Assembly (NCBI RefSeq): GCF_003700275.1
Contig: NZ_RBRE01000042.1
Span: forward strand, 62,001-126,000
Source: Pseudomonas cichorii
Lineage (GTDB): Bacteria; Pseudomonadota; Gammaproteobacteria; Pseudomonadales; Pseudomonadaceae
Length of the DNA stretch: 64,000 nt
Reading direction: 5' to 3'
In this document: one piece after another, positions 14,786 to 22,668 of the stretch
Layout of the letters: each line of letters starts with the position of its first letter
Numbering within the stretch: the stretch's first letter is position 1
Notes under the pieces: generated by a model
What the model was told of the DNA's origin: nothing
Databases searched by the model: none
Seen by the model: only the letters and a program-made list of their open reading frames with translations
Translations under genes and position numbers: made by a program

Positions 14786-15373
14786 ATGGCCACCATCGTC
14801 AAAACAGACGCCGGCACTTGGAAAGCCCTGGTGCGGAAAACCGGCTGGCCCGCCAACGCCAAGACCTTTCGTACAAAACGTGATGCCGAAGACTGGACCC
14901 GTCGCACAGAAGATGAAATGGTCAGAGGCGTGTATATCCAGCGAAGTGGGTCCGAACGTATGACTCTGGCCATGGCATTGAAACGCTATCTGGCCGAAAT
15001 CAGCCCGACGAAGAAACCGACAACTCAGCGCGTCGAGGCAACAAAGGCTCAGCAGCTAATCAGTCATCTAGGCAAGTACTCGATGGCTGCACTCTCCGCA
15101 GAAATCATCGCCAATTACCGGGATACGCGCCTAGCCTCGATCACCAATCGCGGCAAGCCAACAAGCAACAACACTGTGCGTCTGGAGCTTGCTCTCCTGA
15201 GCCACCTGTACACCGTGGCAATCCAAGAGTGGGGGTTGGGGATAAGTTTCAACCTGGTGCTGAACATACGCAAGCCAAGCCCCGGCGAAGGCAGAGATCG
15301 GCGCTTATCTGCCGAGGAGGAACGTCGGTTGCTGGCTGCAGTAAACGCGCACATAGAGCCGTGCGGACGTTGA
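14786..15373 (+). pseudogene. tyrosine-recombinase integrase, N-terminal fragment
   Basis: These 195 residues match the N-terminal arm-binding and SAM-like core-binding parts of a tRNA-targeting integrase: MATIVKTDAGTWKALVRKTG, then KTFRTKRDAEDWTRR, then LELALLSHLYTVAIQEWGLG and the start of the catalytic domain, RRLSAEEERRLLAAV. The frame ends after HIEPCGR, before any of the catalytic R-H-R-Y residues. The fragment lies 126 bp from the tRNA, the normal place for such a gene. The ATG at 14786 was chosen; the longer frame upstream reads through the tRNA end. Confidence 0.85.
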
Positions 15374-15680
15374 AGAACGAGAGGTTACGTAACTTGGTGG
15401 CTATGGGTCGGTCTGGGTTGTCTATGACCTGTCGTGCAACGCGTGATGGGGCCCATCTAGGATACCGCTCCAAGTCTGAATAATCGGAAAAAAGGTTTTG
15501 AAAAAAATTGCTGATCTCCAGCTGAAGCACACCAGCCAGAGCCATCAAAATACCTCCCGAGGTCACTAGCTTGCCGCTGAAGGCGGGCAACTCCCAAACG
15601 GACCATACGCCTAAGATAAGACTGATTACCGACGCGCTTAGGCAAGATAAAAATGCAATTTTGGTCAGACGTTTGATCAT
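15249..15680 (-). CDS. small membrane protein with a fused, non-native C-terminus
   Basis: The product is 143 residues. The first ~104 look like a real protein with two membrane segments (IAFLSCLSASVISLILGVWS and LVTSGGILMALAGVLQL), followed by a soluble part ending near NLSFFNVR. From about nucleotide 15370 down, the frame runs antisense into the integrase fragment, so the natural C-terminus was lost in a deletion that also removed the integrase end. I do not recognise the family. Confidence 0.55.
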   Translation of the reverse strand: MIKRLTKIAFLSCLSASVISLILGVWSVWELPAFSGKLVTSGGILMALAGVLQLEISNFFQNLFSDYSDLERYPRWAPSRVARQVIDNPDRPIATKLRNLSFFNVRTALCARLLQPATDVPPRQISADLCLRRGLACVCSAPG

Positions 15681-15861
15681 GATTTTCCGTGCTAATTAGG
15701 TTGATCCGCAATACGTTCCTGAACGGCTGCATTTTGCGAAGACGTTTCAGTCTGCCGCTTCTGCTGATTTTCTCAGATTCTTTCTGAGCGCCGTAAAGCA
15801 GTACCATCACAGCTATGGCAGCTAAAACAGCCAAATAAGTACTCAACTTCAGTTTGAACAT
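15457..15861 (-). CDS. putative short membrane-anchored protein, possibly frameshifted
   Basis: Starting at ATG 15861 the frame gives MFKLKLSTYLAVLAAIAVMV, a short N-terminal membrane anchor, then a basic stretch (SGRLKRLRKMQPF). The last ~70 residues overlap the neighbouring membrane-protein gene in another frame and look less protein-like, so the real gene may end near 15690 or be frameshifted. No family recognised. Confidence 0.35.
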   Translation of the reverse strand: MFKLKLSTYLAVLAAIAVMVLLYGAQKESEKISRSGRLKRLRKMQPFRNVLRINLISTENHDQTSDQNCIFILPKRVGNQSYLRRMVRLGVARLQRQASDLGRYFDGSGWCASAGDQQFFSKPFFRLFRLGAVS

Positions 15862-15943
15862 GCTGCTTCCTTGTTTTCGTGGACGCGAAACGGACGTCCT
15901 TCTACGTCCTCGGCCCCACATGAGCGGCTTCAGGGGTCGCTGC

Positions 15944-16138
15944 TTAGCTAGCAATCGCTACATAGCAAGAGGCGCTCATTACAACAGCGCGGTCTTGCGC
16001 ATGCGGGCCGCAGTTCATGTTGCACGTCTTTGTCGCAGGGTCGAAGCTGGCCAGGGCGGCGGGATCTGAGCGAGGCCAGTCAATCGGCGTGTCTGCCGCA
16101 GGCTGGGTCGGTTTAACTTTCCGCACTTTTTCGCTCAT
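15944..16138 (-). CDS. small hypothetical protein (64 aa)
   Basis: The start MSEKVRKVKPTQPAADTPID is followed by DPATKTCNMNCGPHAQDRAV, with two closely spaced cysteines (CNMNCGPH) that could form a metal site. The C-terminal residues (VVMSASCYVAIAS) may be altered by decay. A longer start at 16195 exists but overlaps the next gene by more. Part of the minus-strand cargo of the tRNA island; function unknown. Confidence 0.45.
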   Translation of the reverse strand: MSEKVRKVKPTQPAADTPIDWPRSDPAALASFDPATKTCNMNCGPHAQDRAVVMSASCYVAIAS

Positions 16139-16151
16139 CGCCGCTTTTTCC

Positions 16152-16718
16152 TCAATGATTCGGTTTTTCCTGGAGCGAGGTGGAGCACGCTTCAAGTGCT
16201 TCGCCTGTCAGCACATTCAGTTCAATCGCTCGCTCGCGAATGTCATCCAGATTATTTCTGTAGAAACCTGGCGACCCAGAACGCTGGATTGCAGGAATGG
16301 ATTCGAGCCAGTGCTGCATGTCTATCAAGCGATACAACAATGCCCTCAGAGGCCCAGCGACGGCTGAGGAAAATTGTGCGAGCGAAGTAGCTGCGGCCAA
16401 CAGATCTGGAATGTGCTTTTGAAAGTCGCCGTCATCGGGATCGATGTTGATGACACCATCGTCCTCAGAATATGCGGAGTCGCTTGTTTCTATGAATCGG
16501 TCTAATGATCGGTTCATTCTGAGCAACGACGGGTAGAAGCTGAGGATTAGGTTTTTCGCCTTTTCTGCATTGTCAGCTGTCTTTGCCCGTCTTTGGCTCA
16601 AGCTAGTAATGGCGGGAATTGCCACAGCTACGCAGATTGCTGCTACCGATCCTACAGCTTGGATCCAAGCTGCTTGTTCTGATGAAGATATGCTGGTCCA
16701 CCACTGGATTAACGCCAT
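16152..16718 (-). CDS. hypothetical membrane-anchored protein (188 aa)
   Basis: From ATG 16718 the product begins MALIQWWTSISSSEQAAWIQ, followed by a membrane segment (AVGSVAAICVAVAIPAITSL) and a helical cytoplasmic region with an acidic stretch (SEDDGVINIDPDDGDF). One N-terminal helix followed by a long alpha-helical domain is common among uncharacterised island and defence-island genes, but I recognise no family. Confidence 0.6.
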   Translation of the reverse strand: MALIQWWTSISSSEQAAWIQAVGSVAAICVAVAIPAITSLSQRRAKTADNAEKAKNLILSFYPSLLRMNRSLDRFIETSDSAYSEDDGVINIDPDDGDFQKHIPDLLAAATSLAQFSSAVAGPLRALLYRLIDMQHWLESIPAIQRSGSPGFYRNNLDDIRERAIELNVLTGEALEACSTSLQEKPNH

Positions 16719-16781
16719 ATCGAATCGCCCCTGCAATATCGTGGACGCGAAATCGGCGTCCCTATGCGGTTTTCCTAAGTA

Positions 16782-17216
16782 TCAGAGCGCAGTGTCTGCG
16801 TTCCCATCTATTATGAGTCGTACAGGCTTACCTACCTCACGCTCAATGGCGGCGAGATGAGCCTTCTGAAGATCAACAATGTGAAGTTCAACCAGCCGGA
16901 TCAGCTTACGCAGTTCGTAAAGGCGGTCAAAAGGAAAGGAGATTGCATACTGGAGGTGCAGCGCAAGCTCTCCTGGTGCATCCTCTTCGCGAACTGTTAC
17001 CGTCTCAAACGCGTTTTCGTCATTATGGGCGACGTAAGTATGGCGCAAGTCAATGATTCTGCTGTGCTGATCCAAATACGTGGGCTTAGATTCAAATACC
17101 GAAGAAGCTTCTAGCTTTCGGCGTCCCTTCCCAGCGCTTATAAAGCATTTGGCATACGAGTTGACCGCACTTTTGAAGTGGCCAAAGAACTCTAGGACGG
17201 GGGGTACGAGGTCCAT
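16782..17216 (-). CDS. hypothetical protein with an R-x5-H motif (144 aa)
   Basis: This mostly helical, soluble 144-residue protein starts MDLVPPVLEFFGHFKSAVNS. The segment DLRHTYVAHNDENAF contains Arg and His five residues apart (R-H-T-Y-V-A-H), the spacing of the R-x4-6-H signature of HEPN RNases and toxins. The match is only a motif and the fold is not shown. The stop lies 63 bp from the start of the 188-aa membrane protein, in the same direction, so the two may form one transcript. Confidence 0.55.
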   Translation of the reverse strand: MDLVPPVLEFFGHFKSAVNSYAKCFISAGKGRRKLEASSVFESKPTYLDQHSRIIDLRHTYVAHNDENAFETVTVREEDAPGELALHLQYAISFPFDRLYELRKLIRLVELHIVDLQKAHLAAIEREVGKPVRLIIDGNADTAL

Positions 17217-17334
17217 AAATTAGGATCGCCTAGCTCTTCTGCTCTGCTGATGTAGTATATGGCTTCGTGAATCTGCCGCATCAGATGGATCTGACTCTTG
17301 TAGCTACTCAACGCGCTCATCGATTTTTCCGTGG

Positions 17335-17535
17335 TCAGTTTGATTGAGTAGTGTTGGTCTTCCGGGCATGGATGTTGCGCTGTCGCTCGATCATCCTTTT
17401 AGCCCACGTCTCAGCCATTGAGTGATCGCCTTGCGACAGCGCATCGTTCAACAGCTCTACACCGCTTGCAAGGCCGCTGTAGCCAATCTCATCTGCACCC
17501 ACCTGGTCGATCAATACCTGCAAGCGTGGGGGCAT
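17335..17535 (-). CDS. small hypothetical protein (66 aa)
   Basis: The product starts MPPRLQVLIDQVGADEIGYS and continues as a mostly helical, soluble sequence ending in a basic, Thr/Asn-rich tail. Codon use resembles its neighbours. It lies on the same strand as the other island cargo genes. Family unknown. Confidence 0.5.
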   Translation of the reverse strand: MPPRLQVLIDQVGADEIGYSGLASGVELLNDALSQGDHSMAETWAKRMIERQRNIHARKTNTTQSN

Positions 17536-17584
17536 GATCCAATGACAAAAGCTACCATCATGGTAGCTTCTGTCAGCTAAAAAC

Positions 17585-17713
17585 CTATTTCTTTGAGGAC
17601 TTGCTAGGCTTTAAATCGGGATTATTTCCTTGTGTATCTTTATTGTCACGACGACGCTTATCTACTTCGCCGGTTGATTTAGCAATTGGCTTTGGGCCTG
17701 GTTTAAGAGCCAT
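17585..17713 (-). CDS. very small basic protein (42 aa)
   Basis: ATG 17713 is preceded by a strong ribosome-binding site (GGAGAGG, 6 bp). The product MALKPGPKPIAKSTGEVDKR is followed by a Lys/Arg/Asp-rich tail ending SKSSKK. It has no hydrophobic segment and is likely disordered. A longer frame to 17824 has no ribosome-binding site. Function unknown. Confidence 0.55.
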   Translation of the reverse strand: MALKPGPKPIAKSTGEVDKRRRDNKDTQGNNPDLKPSKSSKK

Positions 17714-17823
17714 AAGACCTCTCCTTAAAATTAAATCGTTTACTCCAATAGCCCACAATATTGCAGGCTTAAGGGTAGTTTCGACCCCGGGAAAAATGGA
17801 TCCAATTAATACTATCGATAGCA

Positions 17824-18415
17824 CTATGCCATCGCAATCGCAAAAGCATGTCGGATTGTTGCTTGATCCACAGTCAAATAGGGTTTGCTGTGATCAAGGC
17901 AAGCATGACCGAGGATGGTCTGTACCGTCTCCACGTCGCCAGTCGCAGCCAGCACCTTTGCCGCCAATGAGCGCCGTCCGCTGTGCGATGAACCTTGCTT
18001 TATGCCCGCCTGCCGATAAAGCCTGCTGATTGTCTGTTGGAGCGAATCACAGGCCCAGCCCACTGTCCAGCTCGCGGTGCTTCAACGCCAATTCAAATGC
18101 TTGGCCCTTGTGTGTAGTGACCAGTTTTGAACATGGGCGCAGGCATCGTGGATTGGTCAGGTACACATTGCGCGGTCGACAGCCCTTGGTGATTTCTGCG
18201 CGTAGATACACTTCGGGCTTGATAGCCCCGCTGGAATACAGCACATCAACGACCTCCAGCAAGGCCAATTCGGTGACGCGAACCCCAGTGGTATGTGTGA
18301 GCCACAAAAGCATCACGTCGCGCTCTGGTAAACGGCCAGTCACAGATGCTACGCGGATTAAGTGTTTGAATTGTCCAGGGCGAAGGGATGTTGCTCGGCG
18401 GATGGATGCAGTCAT
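17824..18415 (-). pseudogene. second tyrosine-recombinase integrase, catalytic domain, frameshifted
   Basis: Two frames together give one recombinase catalytic domain. The first (18415 to about 18050) carries LRPGQFKHLIRVASVTGRLP and the first catalytic Arg in HTTGVRVTELALLEV. The second (about 18060 to 17824) carries WACDSLQQTISRLYRQAGI, the H-x-x-R box in SSHSGRRSL, the second His box GHACLDHSKPY and the probable catalytic Tyr within it. The shift lies in the GTGGGCTGGGCC stretch near 18050-18063. This resembles a stand-alone integrase family common in Pseudomonas islands, distinct from the left-end integrase. Confidence 0.8.
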
Positions 18416-18913
18416 GGGGCTTGTCAGGATTGGTGACGAATCGCGAGCGATCCTGAGAGAGTTAGCAAGGGGCCTCCTGAATAGGTTACAGACTCGCGTG
18501 CCGAGGTGTTCACGGAAAGTGGTGCCGTACCAATTTCTCAGCATGAACGACATTAAGGCGCAAAAGCAGAGAATGCGCATCCCGAATGATGATCCGGCTG
18601 GGGCAGTGCTTCAAGAGGGAGCTTGCTGCGACAGATTGCGGCCTCCTGATGTAACCGGAAGCCGGGCTCAGCCGCTACCAATGCCAAGCGCCCATTCGAG
18701 GCCAAGCATTCGCCTCTTCAGAATTGAACATGGTAACCGCGTTACATTAAGTCGAAGCTCATACGCTGCAAAATCAGTACAACCACGGTACAGTACCCAG
18801 CTTGACCAACCTTCTCAAAACTACGCTCAACATCAGTAACCACGGGGCCTCCAGCTATGCCAACCTACGTTCACCTACGTACGATTTCTCTAGGCATACC
18901 TGCTCGCCCAGCA
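18416..18913. other. gene-free right end of the island
   Basis: I see no convincing gene. A long plus-strand frame (18030-18839) runs antisense to the integrase remnant and is fortuitous. The stretch holds a small palindrome, GTAAC-CGC-GTTAC (18733-18745), and a GTAC-rich segment (18770-18797) that shares AAAATCAGTACA with the left end of the island (14736-14747). Confidence 0.5.
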
Positions 18914-18958
18914 ACTCATAATCCTTTGGTCACGGTTCGAGTCCGTGTGGGCCCACCA
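18914..18958 (+). repeat. attR: partial copy of the tRNA 3' half
   Basis: These 45 bp run from ACTCATAATCCTTTGGTC to GGGCCCACCA and match the tRNA at 14614-14659 with one missing C. No D-arm or 5' acceptor lies upstream, so it is not a functional tRNA. Confidence 0.9.
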
Positions 18959-18968
18959 GATCAAAGAG

Positions 18969-18999
18969 AGGCCAGCCTCAGAGCTGGCCTTCTTCTTTT
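18969..18999 (+). terminator. original chromosomal terminator of the tRNA, now beyond attR
   Basis: The 8-bp stem AGGCCAGC/GCTGGCCT with a 6-nt loop is followed by TCTTCTTTT, 11 bp past attR. Before integration it would have lain just behind the tRNA. Confidence 0.8.
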
Positions 19000-19131
19000 C
19001 GGCGTTCAGAAATACCAATGAAAAACCGCTGTCGGCGACTATGGCCCAGACGGCGCAGCCCCCACCCACCTCAGAATCCACTTCGCCAATCATATGGCAA
19101 CCGCACAAAACAAATCGTCACAAGCCCTGCA

Positions 19132-19425
19132 TCATCTCAATGAGTCAAGTTCACCAAAAACCTGCGCCTCACTCAGAGCCTCTTCCATCAGCTTTTCCGC
19201 ATCTACACCCAAGTACTCCGCCTGCACCAACCCAATCAACGTGACCGGGCTCATCTGCAAAACCTGAGCAAGATCGGCAACAGTCCCTAAGGTTGGCGAG
19301 TATTCACCCTTCTCCAACATCCGAACATAGCGCTCGCTCACCACCGCTCCGAAATCTTCCTGGGTCATGCGTTTCAGGCGTCGCAAGCGCTTGAAGGTTG
19401 TGCCAAAGGCAACGTTGTAGTCCAT
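19132..19425 (-). CDS. XRE-family helix-turn-helix regulator
   Basis: The 97-residue product (from ATG 19425; an in-frame start at 19449 adds 8 residues) contains a Cro/CI-type domain: FGTTFKRLRRLKRMTQEDFG, then VVSERYVRMLEKGEYSPTLG, then TVADLAQVLQMSPVTLIGLV. Such small repressors often control mobile-element or toxin-antitoxin genes. It stands alone, divergent from the hypothetical gene at 19622 with about 195 bp between them, so it may regulate that gene. Confidence 0.85.
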   Translation of the reverse strand: MDYNVAFGTTFKRLRRLKRMTQEDFGAVVSERYVRMLEKGEYSPTLGTVADLAQVLQMSPVTLIGLVQAEYLGVDAEKLMEEALSEAQVFGELDSLR

Positions 19426-19621
19426 CAGGGGCTGCTCAAAAATAAGCATTCAACACGTTGCACAAAACCCAGAACAGGAAGTATATTTCCTATTCAAGAC
19501 AAACCCACTTGGTTTCGGGGCTAGCCTTAAGCAGTTGGCATATGTCCTACGTCATCAATTTACCACTACTGAACCAAAGGCTTACCTGCCTGAAAGACAG
19601 CAATTACTCAAGGAAGCATGC

Positions 19622-20053
19622 ATGAACACTACAAGGAGCCAAACCATCCTCAATCGTCTGCCACCCGTCTCTCCCCGCCCCGAAAACGCTGCCGATTACA
19701 CCGGCAAGCGACGTGGAAAGATGACTGCGATAGCCTGGTATCGGCCAAGTCGGTCAGGAAAGGGAACTCTCTGGTGGTGCCGCTGTGATTGCGGGCTGTT
19801 TGAATACCGTCGACCGGGCACATGGGAAAGCCGACCGTTTCCTGATGACATGTGCAATTCTTGCCTGAAGGCCAAGGGCCCCAATGCAAGGCATACGGCT
19901 CCAGGACGTCTGCAGCGGTGGATTGACAGCTTGCGCAGCCTGGGCCTGAACGATGCGGATATTGCACAGATTCAGACATCGGGCACGATGGTTGAAACCA
20001 AGGGCAAGACTGCCATTGAGATACGCCAACAGATGGCTAATGTGCATACGTGA
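19622..20053 (+). CDS. phage-type hypothetical protein with a cysteine cluster
   Basis: The 143-residue product from ATG 19622 carries GKRRGKMTAIAWYRPSRSGK, then WWCRCDCGLFEYRR and, about 30 residues on, DDMCNSCLKAKG. The C-x-C-x-C-G plus C-x-x-C arrangement is the kind of zinc-binding module found next to HNH or AP2 domains in phage proteins; no nuclease motif is visible here. A longer frame to 19535 exists but lacks a convincing N-terminus. It lies in a variable stretch just outside the tRNA island. Confidence 0.65.
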   Translation: MNTTRSQTILNRLPPVSPRPENAADYTGKRRGKMTAIAWYRPSRSGKGTLWWCRCDCGLFEYRRPGTWESRPFPDDMCNSCLKAKGPNARHTAPGRLQRWIDSLRSLGLNDADIAQIQTSGTMVETKGKTAIEIRQQMANVHT

Positions 20054-20585
20054 CAAAGCGCATGTGTCCTGGCGAGAGCCAGTGCCGATATGTCTCTGAG
20101 CAGAGCGCTCAGGCGTCGCAACCTGCGGCAAGGTCGTCACCATTCAAACACCCCATGAATTTCATCAAGCGTCGGCATGACAGCTGGTATAACCGAGGGC
20201 TCACAGTCCAGCGTTCCCAGCACTCGTGCGTAGCTCTCTGAAAATCTCCCGCCCACAGGTGTCGAATCGCCTCATGCGAGCATCTCACCCTCCTAACCGG
20301 GGATTTCTCTATATAAATGATGAGCTTGCAATGATTTTGAATAAAGCCTCACGCCCTTTTCACCCGCTGACGTGTAAGCTACCGGCGCCGGCAATGTTGG
20401 GGACGCTGGCTTGTTCGGAAATTGAGGACCACCGGTCTGCGATAAAGACCGGTAATTTTTGAACTTCTTTGGCGCAAAACACGGCCAACCGTTTTCATGA
20501 AGACTAAAACAGCCCGCAAGATACTCCTGATAAATCAAAGGCGTATCCCATACAATTACAGGGTTTATATAGATGGGCACGAAAA
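20054..20585. other. 532-bp stretch without a recognisable gene
   Basis: Short frames are present but none has a credible start or composition. The stretch contains one clear hairpin (20431-20453) and is AT-rich towards the O-antigen ligase start, where a promoter may lie. Confidence 0.5.
20431..20460 (+). terminator. hairpin with T-rich tail
   Basis: ACCGGTCT pairs with AGACCGGT around a short loop and is followed by AATTTTTG. It lies about 130 bp upstream of the O-antigen ligase and could end plus-strand transcription from the variable region. Confidence 0.6.
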
Positions 20586-21788
20586 ATGTCAGTTGATGTA
20601 TCACTAGAGAGTAGAAACCACCGTTTGAGCAATCTGATCACCAAATACTTATTACCGCTAGGCTGGCTGATTACTCTGACAGGGATTTTCTGGATCTGGG
20701 ATAGAGCGCTCTACCACAAGCTTTTTTATATTTTCCTGGCCTTCCCCACCTTTCTGGCGCTGGTCCTGCAGCCACGCTTGCTGAAGGCCCTGACCTGTAA
20801 CCCGTTATTCATCGCATTCAGTGCCTTCAGTGTATATATCCTCATCAGCATTGCGTGGGCCGTGACGGAAGATGATCTGCCAGGCCTTATCAAGCGCCCG
20901 ATGTACGTCATGTTGCTGTTGTTTTCTACCGGCCTCATTGCCTTGCATTACCCTGCACGGCTGGAGCAGTACACACGTCTTTCGGCTATGGTTGCGGCCT
21001 TGGTCGCAGGCCTGTCACTGCTCTATTTCCTGGCTTTCGAGATGCCGGCCGGTGAAAAACGCCTGAATGGCTACGGCGTGCTCGAAAACCCGTTGCTCAC
21101 CGCTCATGTATTGGGCGCATTCGCTGCATTCTGGCTGGCCACATGGTTTCAGGCGCGCAAGGCCTGGAATCTGGTACCGATTATCTGTCTGGCGGTTCTA
21201 GGCGCAGCCATCATGGCCACCGGATCAAGGACGCCCTTGATCGGGCTCGCGGCCGCTCTGGGGTGGCTGTTACTCGTGGGCGACCGACGCCGCAGCCTGT
21301 TGGCCATAGGAGCAGCTGTTGCTGTCCTGATTGCTGTTCTGCTGATTCACCCAGACGCAATCACACAACGCGGTCTATCCTACCGGCCCGCGATATGGAT
21401 GGAGTCGCTGCGCCAGATCGGCGAACACCCTTGGCTAGGCCACGGTTTCGGCACATCGATGACAGTGGTCATTCCGGGCCTGTCCTTCAATCTTGCCGAT
21501 CCACACAATATGGAGCTGGGTGTGCTCTATTCGGGCGGTATCGTAGGGCTGGCCCTGTGGATGACGCTGTATGGCCTGGCGATCCGTTTCTGCTGGATCT
21601 ACCGCAGTAACGCCGCCGTCACCATCGCGGCGACCTGGCTTATTTTTGGATTTGCTTCCGGGCTGACTGAAGGCAATGCCTTCATGTCACGCCCCAAGGA
21701 ACACTGGTTCCTTATCTGGATGCCGCTGGCCTTGATCTATGCCCAGTCGCTGATTCACTGGAAGCAGGAGCGCGCACTCAGGAAGTAA
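20586..21788 (+). CDS. O-antigen ligase family membrane protein (WaaL/Wzy-C type)
   Basis: This 400-residue protein has ten or more predicted membrane segments, beginning LITKYLLPLGWLITLTGIFW. The large periplasmic loop contains RGLSYRPAIWMESLRQIGEH, HGFGTSM and the conserved PHNMELGVLYSGG; a His-Asn pair in this loop is typical of WaaL ligases and Wzy polymerases. It would join O-antigen or another glycan to lipid A-core, or polymerise it. The convergent GT2 gene next to it supports a lipopolysaccharide role. Ligase and polymerase cannot be separated by sequence alone. Confidence 0.88.
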   Translation: MSVDVSLESRNHRLSNLITKYLLPLGWLITLTGIFWIWDRALYHKLFYIFLAFPTFLALVLQPRLLKALTCNPLFIAFSAFSVYILISIAWAVTEDDLPGLIKRPMYVMLLLFSTGLIALHYPARLEQYTRLSAMVAALVAGLSLLYFLAFEMPAGEKRLNGYGVLENPLLTAHVLGAFAAFWLATWFQARKAWNLVPIICLAVLGAAIMATGSRTPLIGLAAALGWLLLVGDRRRSLLAIGAAVAVLIAVLLIHPDAITQRGLSYRPAIWMESLRQIGEHPWLGHGFGTSMTVVIPGLSFNLADPHNMELGVLYSGGIVGLALWMTLYGLAIRFCWIYRSNAAVTIAATWLIFGFASGLTEGNAFMSRPKEHWFLIWMPLALIYAQSLIHWKQERALRK

Positions 21789-22668
21789 TCAACCGCCAAA
21801 CACCGCGCAGGGTTTTCCTGTTCCAGTACTTGACCGGGATCTCCGCCAGGACTTCCCGGGCCAGGGTCTTGTCGCGGTTGGCGTACTTGAGCACCGTGGA
21901 ATTACGAAAGTTCATGCACACTCTTTCGTACTGCGGGTGATCACTGAACACTTCGTAGGTTTTCAAAACATTCTCGACCATGAACCGCCCGTTCTTGAAG
22001 GTATTACTCGGGTGGTCACGGTACTGCGCCAACACCTCGCCAAGTATGTCGATAAAGTAACCGGCGCGTGCAATCGCTAGTTCGATATAGATATCTTCCA
22101 GACGAATCTCAGGGTTGAAACAGCCGACCTTGTCCAGCGCTTCCCGTCGAAACATCAGGGTGGCTGACGCCGGTCCCGGCTTGCGATTGAGAAACAGATC
22201 ATCGAAATCCAGACGGCGGAATGCAAGGTTGCGGTTGCGCTGCTCACGCGCGCCCATGATCTGGCCATCCTGGTCGATGGTTTCGATGTTGGCTGCGCAG
22301 ATGCCCACTTCGGGCTTGTCCTTCATGTATTCCACCTGGGTGGCAATACGATGGGGAAACATGATGTCGTCGGAGCCAAACGGCACGATCAGCTCACCTT
22401 GTGCACGTTCAATCGCGTCATTCAGCGTACGGGCCAGGCCCTGGTTGGCCTGAAAGCGCAAATCAAAACCGTGCTGTTCCTGGAGCTTTTTCAGCAGTTC
22501 CGGGCTTTCGTCCTTGGAGCCATCGTCAACCACCAAAAGTTCGATATTCGGGTAGGTCTGATTGATGACGCTGTTGATGCTGTCCTCTATATAGCGTGCA
22601 TGATTGTAGGAAGCGATGATCACTGTCACCAATGGTGTATCAGTGACATCCTGACGTTGAGCACACAT
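21778..22668 (-). CDS. family 2 glycosyltransferase
   Basis: The 296-residue protein has the GT-A fold N-terminus TPLVTVIIASYNHARYIEDS, the nucleotide-binding ELLVVDDGSKDESPELLKKL, the metal-binding-like FGSDDIMFP (Asp-Asp) near residue 98 and the acceptor-region RLEDIYIELAIARAG. No membrane helices are seen, so it works on the cytoplasmic face, probably adding a sugar to a lipopolysaccharide or capsule precursor. Its 3' end overlaps the convergent O-antigen ligase by 11 bp. Confidence 0.9.
   Translation of the reverse strand: MCAQRQDVTDTPLVTVIIASYNHARYIEDSINSVINQTYPNIELLVVDDGSKDESPELLKKLQEQHGFDLRFQANQGLARTLNDAIERAQGELIVPFGSDDIMFPHRIATQVEYMKDKPEVGICAANIETIDQDGQIMGAREQRNRNLAFRRLDFDDLFLNRKPGPASATLMFRREALDKVGCFNPEIRLEDIYIELAIARAGYFIDILGEVLAQYRDHPSNTFKNGRFMVENVLKTYEVFSDHPQYERVCMNFRNSTVLKYANRDKTLAREVLAEIPVKYWNRKTLRGVWRLITS

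Larger units (their letters stand above)
14583..18958. mobile_element. decayed tRNA-borne integrative island (about 4.3 kb)
   Basis: A tRNA with its 3' half duplicated 4.3 kb away, an integrase fragment just inside the left end and a second, frameshifted tyrosine recombinase inside the right end together define an integrated element. The cargo is six or seven small unknown minus-strand genes. Parts of the interior (15480-15850 and 17580-17830) look more AT-rich than the surrounding chromosome. Both integrases are broken, so the island is probably immobile. An internal deletion is visible near 15360-15375. Confidence 0.88.

Noticed and set aside
18030..18839. 269-codon plus-strand frame in the right part of the island
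   Set aside because: Antisense to the integrase remnant, with Arg/Ser-rich low-quality composition.
18914..18958. Second tRNA gene
   Set aside because: Only the 3' half is present and one base is missing; it is an att site.
18890..19108. 72-codon minus-strand frame containing TDSNRDQRIMSC
   Set aside because: This is the well-known false translation of a tRNA 3' region (here attR), not a protein.
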